A stretch of DNA of 64,000 bases from Candidatus Saccharimonadota bacterium. Its GTDB lineage: Bacteria; Patescibacteriota; Saccharimonadia; Saccharimonadales; Saccharimonadaceae. Location of the stretch: NCBI GenBank assembly GCA_017540545.1, contig JAFYAV010000002.1:242588-306587 (forward strand). The letters run 5' to 3'. The position numbers were made by a program, and so were the translations under genes. The notes beneath the pieces were generated by a model. It saw only the letters and a program-made list of their open reading frames with translations, was not told the DNA's origin and ran no database searches. This document shows positions 42,370 through 49,755 of the stretch, piece by piece (the first letter of the stretch is position 1; each line of letters starts with the position of its first letter).

Positions 42370-43583
42370 TAAAATAGCCTCATAATGTCAATAACTGTCA
42401 CGATTGCTGCAAGAATCAGAATTACCATAAATGCTCGCCCCACAATTTTTTCTTCTGTTTCTTTTGTTAGCTTCTTTTTGCGTAAACGATATATTGCAAT
42501 CAGCAACCATCTACCACCATCAAGTGCCGGAATTGGTAACACATTCATACAAGCTAGCGAAATCGATATCAACGCAACTAAGAAAGTCAGATTATTCAGC
42601 CCACTCGCCGCAAAGGCTGGGAAAAGTACCCCAATAATTCCAACTGGACCACTCACCGAATCGCCTGCACTTTTAATCGCCGCAGCACCACTCTCGCGCA
42701 CTGCCTGATTCGGATTAATTTGTTGAATTACACCACTCACTAAGTTATAGAGTAAAGCTCCTACCCCCTTGAAGGTCTCGCCTGTTATTTGCGCCGTTGT
42801 TACAAGCCCTACAATTGGTGCGCTCCAAGAGCTCATATAATACACGCTACCCGAAATGCTTGCACCTAATCGATAATCAGCATCTTTGTCGTTCAATTTC
42901 ACTTCCGCCGTCATCTCGTCGCCTTTGCGATCGAGAGTTAAGTAAATCACATCACCAGCATGCCGCTCATTAAAATCTAGTAGATCTTGAGTAGTAATAA
43001 TCTCCGCCCTCTCCGAATTATCGTCTACCACACGCACGCGCTTGATGATATCGCCACTCTCTAGCCCTGCTTTACTAGCTGGACTATCATCGAGCACTTC
43101 GCCAATCGCCACAGGATTCTCTACTAATACGCGCGTGTCATTCGGCATCATAAACTGCCCATCCAAGAAATGTGGCATCCCTACCCAAGCCAAAATCGTC
43201 AACAGCACAAACGCCACCAACCAGTTCATCGCCACGCCACCAAACAAAATCTTTGTTTTCTGCCAAAAGCTCGATGCACCAAAACTACCAGCTTCCGTAT
43301 CCGCATCGCTCTCCCCCTTCATTTGGCAAAAACCACCAATTGGCAACCAGTTCAAAGAAATAATTGTGCCTTTTCCTGGCGGTTTTTTCCACTCTTTCTT
43401 CTTGAGGCGGCGCCACTTACCATTCACTTTGCGCCACGCTACGGCTCGCGGCGGAAAACAAATCCCAAATTCTTCTACCTCCACCCCGTTACGACGCGCG
43501 GCAATAAAATGCCCAAACTCGTGCGCCGTCACGAGAAACATTAACATAAAAATTCCAATGATTATTCCAATTATCACACTCAT
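42369..43583 (-). CDS. rseP: RseP-type site-2 protease (M50)
   Basis: 404 residues. The zinc motif HEFGH is at 21-25 in the first helix, a PDZ domain at about 155-235 (VGEVLDDSPASKAGLESGDIIKRV), and the third ligand in NVLPIPALDGGRWLL near the C-terminus. It cuts membrane-embedded anti-sigma factors or signal peptide remnants. TATTAT lies 10 nt before the ATG. The gene heads the operon with CPBP protease, mutM and holA. Confidence 0.94.
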   Translation of the reverse strand: MSVIIGIIIGIFMLMFLVTAHEFGHFIAARRNGVEVEEFGICFPPRAVAWRKVNGKWRRLKKKEWKKPPGKGTIISLNWLPIGGFCQMKGESDADTEAGSFGASSFWQKTKILFGGVAMNWLVAFVLLTILAWVGMPHFLDGQFMMPNDTRVLVENPVAIGEVLDDSPASKAGLESGDIIKRVRVVDDNSERAEIITTQDLLDFNERHAGDVIYLTLDRKGDEMTAEVKLNDKDADYRLGASISGSVYYMSSWSAPIVGLVTTAQITGETFKGVGALLYNLVSGVIQQINPNQAVRESGAAAIKSAGDSVSGPVGIIGVLFPAFAASGLNNLTFLVALISISLACMNVLPIPALDGGRWLLIAIYRLRKKKLTKETEEKIVGRAFMVILILAAIVTVIDIMRLF

Positions 43584-43624
43584 ACTAATATCTATAATAT
43601 CACACCATTAGCGCTTTAGACGCG

Positions 43625-45565
43625 TTACGGCGCACTAATTTCGTAATGCAAAGTCTGATACGTCGCACCATCAATAACTTCAGTTCCAGCCACTGGGGTA
43701 GCCCCCACCTCAATCGTAGTTATCTTTGACGCATCATTAATTGCCGCTGTTCTGCCCCTCAGAACACCATCATACATCGTAATATTCGGCGTCGTCGTGA
43801 TGCCATAAGTTGTCCCTTGAATAACAGGAGTCGTCGAATCAATGCCATCACCGGACACGCCTATCGTAACGCTCCCCGAATCATTCTTTATACCTTCTTG
43901 CCTAGTCGCAACAATAGTTCCGCCCTTCACTATCAAAGTGCCATTCTTTAGGTTATGCATAGTTGCCCGCTCTGAAGAGGAAGCTCTGAGATATGCATCG
44001 CCAGACAGCTCAACGTGGCCGCCATTATTATAAATCGCCTGGCGCGTCCCCGTGGCAATGATTTGACCGCCACTCATATATAAGCTTGCGCCCACTTCAT
44101 TGTCGAATACGCCAGCCCCCATCTTCGAAGTCAAAGTACCATTTGTTATTGTTACCGTTCCAAAATTATCAATAACCGGCTTATTTTGGACACCATCGTC
44201 ACCCATTATGTAATCGCCCAAATCAAATTCGATATCCATCCCCGCAGCAATCGTGATATTTTCATGCGTATCCTGGACTAGCTTAATCACTACTCTTCCT
44301 TGTATTTGCGCCGCTGCATTCAAACAATCCGCCAAAGTCTCGTAGCCAACTCCACCCACTTCACATACGCTATTATCTTCTCGCCAGTATGCATGCACTT
44401 CGATGTCTTCCGTCAACACTGAATTTGCATTTATGCGCGTTCCTTGACCGTCCTCTTCCGTAAACCAACCGCTAAACGTATAGCCACTTTTTACCGGAAT
44501 CGGCAAGATATCTCCGATTCTACGCGACGCAATCACCGCTAATGGTGCCGGATCGGCACATCCTGCCACATCGTCACAATGTGCATGGAAGGTAATCGTT
44601 CGGCTATCGCTCTGACCCATCTTGACATACAAATTTGATAACGTACCCCTTAGATACCTTAATGGGCTATTATTCGCATCCGCCGCCGCACCAAACCAAA
44701 CCGCCGTATCAAAATACTGCGACGTTCCACTCATATCCTGCAATTCCAAGAAGTCCCCATCGTCGAACGAGTAGTAAACTATCCCACCGACGCGCATTAT
44801 TATCACCTTTTTAGTTTTATTGGCGGCCTTTTTTCTCATTTCCTTCACGCCATTGATTGTCTGAGTTATCTCTATGTCGTTGCCACTCCTGCGTACTACA
44901 ATACCAGGATACCCCGACGACTCATCCTCGAGTTTTGAATTCATAAAAACAGCTTGGTTCACGTTACTATTCGGAGTATACGAATCAATCGTAAAACCAA
45001 TCTCGTAGTCCTTATCATAGTTTTCTTCAGAATATAACTTTACGCCAGTATCAATATAGGTAAGCCCCTGATTAGCGTAAGGGCAATCAGTCCCACCTGT
45101 TATCTCATTGCCACCATTAAAAGTGCAAGCACCTGCCATCCTAAAGACCTCGTGCATTGCTACTTCTTCCCACTGCGCATACAAAGTTACCACTTCGCCA
45201 TCCACCACCGTGCCATCAAGAGCGTCCAAATCTCGCACTCTCTGGCCATTACTATACGCACGGCCACCATCACCGGCGTCCGCCAAAGTGTTCCATCCTA
45301 CAAAAGAATATCCTTCGCGCGTGTAATTATTCAGCGTCAATGCCCGTTCGGTACCGTAAGTAAATTCCTGATCATCCATCTCCCCCTCTACCTCGTCATT
45401 CGCGTTTACATCGAAATGCACCATATAACGCGGCTTACGTATATTAATGGTCATCTTTACATTCTTGGCATCAATATATTTCGCCTGTGCACTCGGCGCA
45501 TATGCTATGCATAAGCCGACCACCACCAATAGCATTGCCATCATCACCACCTTACGTCGCATCAT
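43625..45565 (-). CDS. Large secreted adhesin-like protein with InlB-type repeats
   Basis: 646 residues. A signal peptide covers about 1-28 (ending AQA). Two InlB B-repeat-like domains (GYSFVGWNTLADAGDGG and GYTFSGWFTEEDGQGTR, each ending in a Tyr/Trp strand) flank a ~170-residue lectin/LamG-like domain. The last ~230 residues look like a right-handed beta-helix (FGTVTITNGTLTS, VTIGVSGDGI). There is no C-terminal anchor. It is the last gene of the TasA-like operon, coupled by ATGA overlap, and could be a fibre-associated or tip adhesin. Confidence 0.8.
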   Translation of the reverse strand: MMRRKVVMMAMLLVVVGLCIAYAPSAQAKYIDAKNVKMTINIRKPRYMVHFDVNANDEVEGEMDDQEFTYGTERALTLNNYTREGYSFVGWNTLADAGDGGRAYSNGQRVRDLDALDGTVVDGEVVTLYAQWEEVAMHEVFRMAGACTFNGGNEITGGTDCPYANQGLTYIDTGVKLYSEENYDKDYEIGFTIDSYTPNSNVNQAVFMNSKLEDESSGYPGIVVRRSGNDIEITQTINGVKEMRKKAANKTKKVIIMRVGGIVYYSFDDGDFLELQDMSGTSQYFDTAVWFGAAADANNSPLRYLRGTLSNLYVKMGQSDSRTITFHAHCDDVAGCADPAPLAVIASRRIGDILPIPVKSGYTFSGWFTEEDGQGTRINANSVLTEDIEVHAYWREDNSVCEVGGVGYETLADCLNAAAQIQGRVVIKLVQDTHENITIAAGMDIEFDLGDYIMGDDGVQNKPVIDNFGTVTITNGTLTSKMGAGVFDNEVGASLYMSGGQIIATGTRQAIYNNGGHVELSGDAYLRASSSERATMHNLKNGTLIVKGGTIVATRQEGIKNDSGSVTIGVSGDGIDSTTPVIQGTTYGITTTPNITMYDGVLRGRTAAINDASKITTIEVGATPVAGTEVIDGATYQTLHYEISAP

Positions 45566-46077
45566 GCTCGTGGATCCTCCTGAGTGAACATAATAACCAC
45601 GTCTATTTGCTCACCATTTTCTGGCGTCGCCACCGCGTCATCTAGATCCGCTTGTAGCACTAAAGTGTGCTGTCGACTATTATTTGGCGCCTCAAACCCT
45701 AAAGCACCACCCGTGTTCGTAAAAATAACCGTACCATCATTCGGCTCCTGTAGAGAACCGCTCGCTAACCCAACTTTTATCCCCGCCGGAATGTTAGACA
45801 CCTTTATCGCATAAGTACTCGATACATCCGAATTATTTGTCACAGTAACGGTATATGATTGCGCCGCGCCACCCGCAACCATGTTTACGGCTTCGCTCGC
45901 GCCGGCGACCTGCACATCCCACTTCGCCACCTGCATATCTCCGTCGGTCGCATTAATGAGGCCGACCATCTTTGCCACTACAAAAATGCTCGCCGTCGCC
46001 ACTGCCGTAATTGCGAGTAGCAACAACAACCCAAGCCCCAATTTCATAACTGAAATATGTTGCCTTCTTCTTCGCAC
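45562..46077 (-). CDS. TasA/CalY-like secreted protein (minor subunit)
   Basis: 171 residues. An N-terminal hydrophobic signal (about 12-35) leads into DGDMQVAKWDVQVAGASEA, then a single beta-sandwich with SYTVTVTNNSDVSSTYAIKVSNIP. This pattern is that of the SipW-dependent TasA/camelysin group. It may be a minor fibre subunit or regulator of assembly. It lies 2 bp after the calcium-motif protein gene and overlaps the adhesin gene by 4 bp. Confidence 0.7.
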   Translation of the reverse strand: MRRRRQHISVMKLGLGLLLLLAITAVATASIFVVAKMVGLINATDGDMQVAKWDVQVAGASEAVNMVAGGAAQSYTVTVTNNSDVSSTYAIKVSNIPAGIKVGLASGSLQEPNDGTVIFTNTGGALGFEAPNNSRQHTLVLQADLDDAVATPENGEQIDVVIMFTQEDPRA

Positions 46078-46079
46078 GG

Positions 46080-46844
46080 CTACACTTCCTCGAAGTTCAC
46101 CTTAATCCCTAAATGATATTCAGATTCCATGTTCTCTCCGGCTTTCGTATCCTGACCGTCTTTTCCGTCCTCGTATGGCCACATCCAATCCAACGTATAT
46201 GCATCCACCCCATCTATAGCCAATTGCTTCATCGATGTCGAAAGTTGCTTTGCGGATACCCACTCTGTCTCACTGCCAACCACATAGGCTCCCGCTCTCT
46301 TCAATCGGTATTTCATATTTACGGCATATTCGGATTCTTCAGAGAATTCAATATTATATTGAATTTTATTGCTTGTCTCATTATGAACTTTAAAATCGTA
46401 GGAATTAGATACGCCCGGCGCAATCTTATTCGTGTATTCAAAGGCAGCGTTTTGGAAAATTTGTAGTTCTTTCTGGTAAACATATTTACCATTATCATCA
46501 TCGACATAGACAATACCAGTAGTACTAATATCCATCGGCTCCGTGCTGCCATTTATTGTACTGCTGTAATAACTTTTGTACCCTTCCGAACCAGGAGTTA
46601 GATCGGCTATGCCGTCTGGCACTCCGTCGCCGTTTTTATCGCAATCATCGGGCTTACCGTCACCATCATTATCGCCACACAAACAACCAATCCTAATATC
46701 GAACACGTCGACATTACCAGTCGGAATCTTTGTTGGCTCCGGTTGCGGTTTCAAGAGAAGCCATAATAGTATTACTATCGCAATTAACAGCAAAATAATT
46801 GCCGTATTCGCGAATCTATTCCTTTTTAGCTCTCTTTTCTCCAT
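46080..46844 (-). CDS. Membrane-anchored TasA-like protein with calcium-binding repeats
   Basis: 254 residues. One hydrophobic helix (13-31) is followed by a short Pro-rich link and a DxDxDG-rich stretch at about 58-76 (GDNDGDGKPDDCDKNGDG), as in thrombospondin type 3 or dockerin-like calcium loops, with Cys on both sides. The rest is a beta-domain (SNSYDFKVHNETSNKIQYNIEFSE) like TasA. It could anchor or cap the fibre. Two mutually exclusive hairpins precede the gene. Confidence 0.7.
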   Translation of the reverse strand: MEKRELKRNRFANTAIILLLIAIVILLWLLLKPQPEPTKIPTGNVDVFDIRIGCLCGDNDGDGKPDDCDKNGDGVPDGIADLTPGSEGYKSYYSSTINGSTEPMDISTTGIVYVDDDNGKYVYQKELQIFQNAAFEYTNKIAPGVSNSYDFKVHNETSNKIQYNIEFSEESEYAVNMKYRLKRAGAYVVGSETEWVSAKQLSTSMKQLAIDGVDAYTLDWMWPYEDGKDGQDTKAGENMESEYHLGIKVNFEEV

Positions 46845-46857
46845 TACTCTTTCTTTC

Positions 46858-46917
46858 AGCCCCCACGCAGAAGATAATCTCTCGCTTTATCCCCTGCGTG
46901 GAGGCTAAGCCTCCACG
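46858..46917 (-). promoter_or_regulatory. Alternative RNA hairpins before the calcium-motif gene
   Basis: On the minus strand arm A (CGTGGAGGC, 46909-46917) pairs with arm B (GCCTCCACG, 46897-46905) around TTA. The overlapping arm B' (CCTCCACGCAG, 46894-46904) can instead pair with arm C (CTGCGTGGGGG, 46860-46870), 11 bp with one G-U. The two helices exclude each other. No T-run follows, so this is not a normal terminator. Arm C lies 15 nt before the ATG. Confidence 0.55.
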
Positions 46918-46933
46918 TTATGAATATTTCTTA

Positions 46934-47512
46934 TTATTCTGTTGGCTGTACTTGGACGCCAGAGATGTCGAATGAAATCTCCATCTTCTTGGGGTCTTCA
47001 CCATTAGCAGTATCAGCGTTATCGCCAGCGACTACACTCTCATTATCGTCCTTAGTCTCATATGCCCAGTCCCAATAAACGTAGATAGTCCGCTCTGCTG
47101 CACCTGGCGTCAATGTGCCAGTGATGGCAGCACTTGTGCTAAAAGCATCTGTATGATTAGCGTCCTTATAGAGCTTCAAGTTCGTCGGCTGATTCGTAAC
47201 GGTCTTCGGCTTAATTGTATAATTTACGCCAACCTCGCTATTTGCATTTGAAATCTTGATTGGACATTTGCCAGAAGTACCTGGCGCAATTTTACCCGCA
47301 ACCAAAGTATCTGCATTGTAGTTCTTGTCTAGTTCACAAGTAATGGTCGTATTTGCATTATCTGTTTCAAATGCCCATTTCGCGACAGTAGCACTACCGT
47401 TACCGCTCGTTATACTTGCAATATATTTCGCATATACGCCGGCAGCTAAGCCTACCGCCACAATACCTAACACGATCAACGCAGCAACGGCCGTTTTCTT
47501 TTTCTTGCTCAT
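46934..47512 (-). CDS. TasA-like secreted fibre subunit (probable major)
   Basis: 192 residues. A Lys-rich start and a hydrophobic signal ending in GVYAKYI (about residue 28) precede a beta-sandwich with ATVAKWAFETDN, SGKCPIKISNANSEVGVNYTI and a Trp/Tyr-rich strand IYVYWDWAYE. This is the TasA/SipW-substrate pattern. TasA proteins form fibres on Bacillus cells. No SipW signal peptidase gene is in the window. GGAGG precedes the ATG. The leader holds two small stems (GTTATTATT...AATAATAAC and CCTCG...CGAGG). Confidence 0.8.
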   Translation of the reverse strand: MSKKKKTAVAALIVLGIVAVGLAAGVYAKYIASITSGNGSATVAKWAFETDNANTTITCELDKNYNADTLVAGKIAPGTSGKCPIKISNANSEVGVNYTIKPKTVTNQPTNLKLYKDANHTDAFSTSAAITGTLTPGAAERTIYVYWDWAYETKDDNESVVAGDNADTANGEDPKKMEISFDISGVQVQPTE

Positions 47513-47613
47513 TTTTCCTCCACTTTTCCTCGTCTTACCGAGGTTATTATTGTTACATTAATAATAACATAAGCCACATCATTTTGGCATTACCGTTTTC
47601 ATGGAATAATCAT

Positions 47614-47638
47614 CAAAAAATCCCCCTTTTTGGGGGAT
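47614..47638 (-). terminator. Terminator of rplU
   Basis: ATCCCCC-5 nt-GGGGGAT followed by TTTTTT on the minus strand. It separates L21 from the TasA-like operon. Confidence 0.9.
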
Positions 47639-47645
47639 TTTTATG

Positions 47646-47957
47646 TTATTTACCAATACTCTCGATTTCGATTTCTGAGTATTTCTGGCGATGACCAGTC
47701 TCAGTATGAACACGTTTCTTGGAGTGGTAACGGATAACGCGAATCTTGTCGCCAGCTACCTTCGCATTTACGACCTTCGCCTTCACCTTTACTCCCTTTA
47801 CGATAGGATCACCAATAGTGGTTTTATCACCATCAATTACGAGTAAAGCATCTAAAGCGAGATCTTTAGTTCCTTCCGGGAGGAGGTCCACACGGAGGGT
47901 CTCTTTTTCAGCGACAATATATTGCTTGCCACCAACCTTTATGACTGCTTTTTTCAT
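47646..47957 (-). CDS. rplU: 50S ribosomal protein L21
   Basis: 103 residues, full length. KAVIKVGGKQYIVAEKETLRVDLLP, KVKAKVVNAKVAGDKIRVIRYHSKKRVHTETGHRQKY is the L21 pattern, read in two parts here. It binds 23S rRNA near L20. Promoter TTGAAA-N17-TATAAT and site AAAGGA precede it. It is monocistronic, away from L27. Confidence 0.97.
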   Translation of the reverse strand: MKKAVIKVGGKQYIVAEKETLRVDLLPEGTKDLALDALLVIDGDKTTIGDPIVKGVKVKAKVVNAKVAGDKIRVIRYHSKKRVHTETGHRQKYSEIEIESIGK

Positions 47958-47980
47958 AAAATTCCTTTATTACTTGCGAA

Positions 47981-48009
47981 ATTATAGCAAAAATGGTCCT
48001 CTTTTTCAA
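47981..48009 (-). promoter_or_regulatory. Promoter of rplU
   Basis: TTGAAA, 17-bp spacer, TATAAT on the minus strand, 23 bp before the ATG. Confidence 0.8.
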
Positions 48010-48020
48010 GCCTAAGCACA

Positions 48021-48056
48021 AAATAGGCGCCGGGATACCCGTACCGGCGTCTATTT
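48021..48056 (-). terminator. Hairpin terminator after the LPNTG protein gene
   Basis: On the minus strand AAATAGACGCCGG pairs with CCGGCGCCTATTT (one mismatch), then a short T-rich tail. It ends just before the rplU promoter. Confidence 0.7.
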
Positions 48057-48095
48057 GTTTAAGAAATGCTATAAAAGGAGCTTCGCAAATCTTTA

Positions 48096-49733
48096 TTATT
48101 TCTTGTCGTCGCTACCGTGCTTTACTTCTTTTTGTACCGCACTAACTTCTTTTTGGCTACGATACCAGTAAGTCACACCGGTCACCACACAGAACGCGGC
48201 TACAACCGCTAAAGCAATTTCGCCTGGGCCAGTATTCGGCAAATACGCAACTGGCTCTGGAGTCTTTTTGCATTGTGGCAAGTCTTTATATTTCTCTTGG
48301 TCGCAACATTCAGTCTTCACAGAACCGTCTTCATTTAGACACGGATCCGGCTCTTCCTTACATTGTGGCAAATCTTTGTATTTTTCTTGGTCGCAACATT
48401 CAGTCTTCACGGAACCGTCTTCATTTAGACATGGATCCGGCTCTTCTGTACATTGTGGCAAATTTTTATACTTGTCCTGGTCGCAGCATTCAGTCTTAAC
48501 CTTACCATCGTCATCGAGGCACGGATCTTTTGGCTCTTCCTTACATTGTGGCAAATTTTTATACTTGTCCTGGTCACAACACTCAGTCTTCACGGAACCG
48601 TCTTCATTTAGACATGGATCCTTCTTCGTTTCGCAAGTCTTATCAACCCTAATCGTCGCAGTTGAAGTTGCTGTGCCAGTCTCGGTCGTAGTAACACGTA
48701 TGGTGTTCTTGAAGTTGTTTGCACCACAATTACCGTTTTTTACGATGTCATTATCAACTTTCGCTTTGTAAGTAATCGTGCCAGTCACCCCTTCACCAAA
48801 CAGACCGGTATTCACGCCATTTTTAACGAGCGCGTCACTAAGACTCCTAGTTTTTTTCGTGCCGTTATCATAAAGCTTAACGCTACCCGAAACCAAAGTT
48901 ACGCCATCAGGAAGTGTGTCACGGAAAGTTACAGCGTTCAAATCGCGAGTACCATTATTCTTGAAAGTAATTTTATAAGTCAACGTATCACCCGGCTTCG
49001 CCGTCACGTTACTAAAGAAGTTCTTACCATCCAACGATACACTCTTCGAAATAGTGGAGCTAGCCTGCTCCGCGCGGAGCTCATAGATAATATGACCAGA
49101 ATATTCGCTACAACCGGGGATAACACCATTCAGCTTGTTATAGCCAATATAGACACCATCTGCAGTAAAAATCTGCTCGCCAAGGCCAGTGCCGTTTAGC
49201 TTCCCTTGATTATAGATCATAATCCTGCCAACGACTCTCATCTGAATATCTTTTTTAGAATCGGTGGTGAAATAAGCTTCATCCCAAACTTTTGCAGGCG
49301 AAGTAGTCGTTGAAGAAATGGTTGCACTCACTTTGCCTTTAGCTGACGAATTAACCTTAGCAGGAAAACTACTGCGAATTCTTGTCTTCATCGCAATACC
49401 CTTACCGCCATTCTCATTAGTATTAGTAGCTGCATTATTATGGTAGAAGATATATACCTGATAAGTCTTGCCTGGGACAACCTTTAATTGATTTACCCAC
49501 TGCTTGCCACCTTTTTCGGCAACGCGCACGAAATCTCGCTCATCACCAATCACATTATTGTCAGTAATGGAGTTGAAAGTCGCATGGTCAGCCGGCTTCT
49601 TCATCGTATAGGTAGGGCGACTCGGCCCATACGCATACGATGATGCTACTGGCATCAGCAACGCGGTTGCTATTGCGGAAATACCAACAGCAACTAGTTT
49701 GCGCTTAAAGTTAGTATTGATTTGTTTTTGCAT
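48096..49733 (-). CDS. LPNTG wall-anchored surface protein with DUF11 domain and Cys-rich repeats
   Basis: 545 residues. A signal peptide (about 1-35) precedes a ~200-residue beta domain (KPADHATFNSITDNNVIGDE, PGKTYQVYIFYHNNA). A DUF11-type domain follows at about 245-365 (TLTYKITFKNNGTRDLNAVTFRDTLPDG). Residues 372-492 hold four ~30-residue repeats DPCLNEDGSVKTECCDQ...LPQC with four Cys each. LPNTG is at 498-502, then a helix and a charged tail (unusually long, ~23 residues). It should be a sortase substrate. GGAGCG precedes the ATG. It follows the acidic membrane protein by 22 bp. Confidence 0.9.
   Translation of the reverse strand: MQKQINTNFKRKLVAVGISAIATALLMPVASSYAYGPSRPTYTMKKPADHATFNSITDNNVIGDERDFVRVAEKGGKQWVNQLKVVPGKTYQVYIFYHNNAATNTNENGGKGIAMKTRIRSSFPAKVNSSAKGKVSATISSTTTSPAKVWDEAYFTTDSKKDIQMRVVGRIMIYNQGKLNGTGLGEQIFTADGVYIGYNKLNGVIPGCSEYSGHIIYELRAEQASSTISKSVSLDGKNFFSNVTAKPGDTLTYKITFKNNGTRDLNAVTFRDTLPDGVTLVSGSVKLYDNGTKKTRSLSDALVKNGVNTGLFGEGVTGTITYKAKVDNDIVKNGNCGANNFKNTIRVTTTETGTATSTATIRVDKTCETKKDPCLNEDGSVKTECCDQDKYKNLPQCKEEPKDPCLDDDGKVKTECCDQDKYKNLPQCTEEPDPCLNEDGSVKTECCDQEKYKDLPQCKEEPDPCLNEDGSVKTECCDQEKYKDLPQCKKTPEPVAYLPNTGPGEIALAVVAAFCVVTGVTYWYRSQKEVSAVQKEVKHGSDDKK
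48258..48620 (-). repeat. Four ~90-bp tandem repeats coding the Cys-rich stalk
   Basis: Units of 30-31 codons begin at residues 372, 403, 433 and 463. Copies 3 and 4 are nearly identical, copy 2 differs most (CLDDDGKVK, CTEEP). Near-identity at DNA level means copy number may change and short-read assembly may err here. Confidence 0.92.
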
Positions 49734-49755
49734 GTTTTTCGCTCCTTTTACTTCC

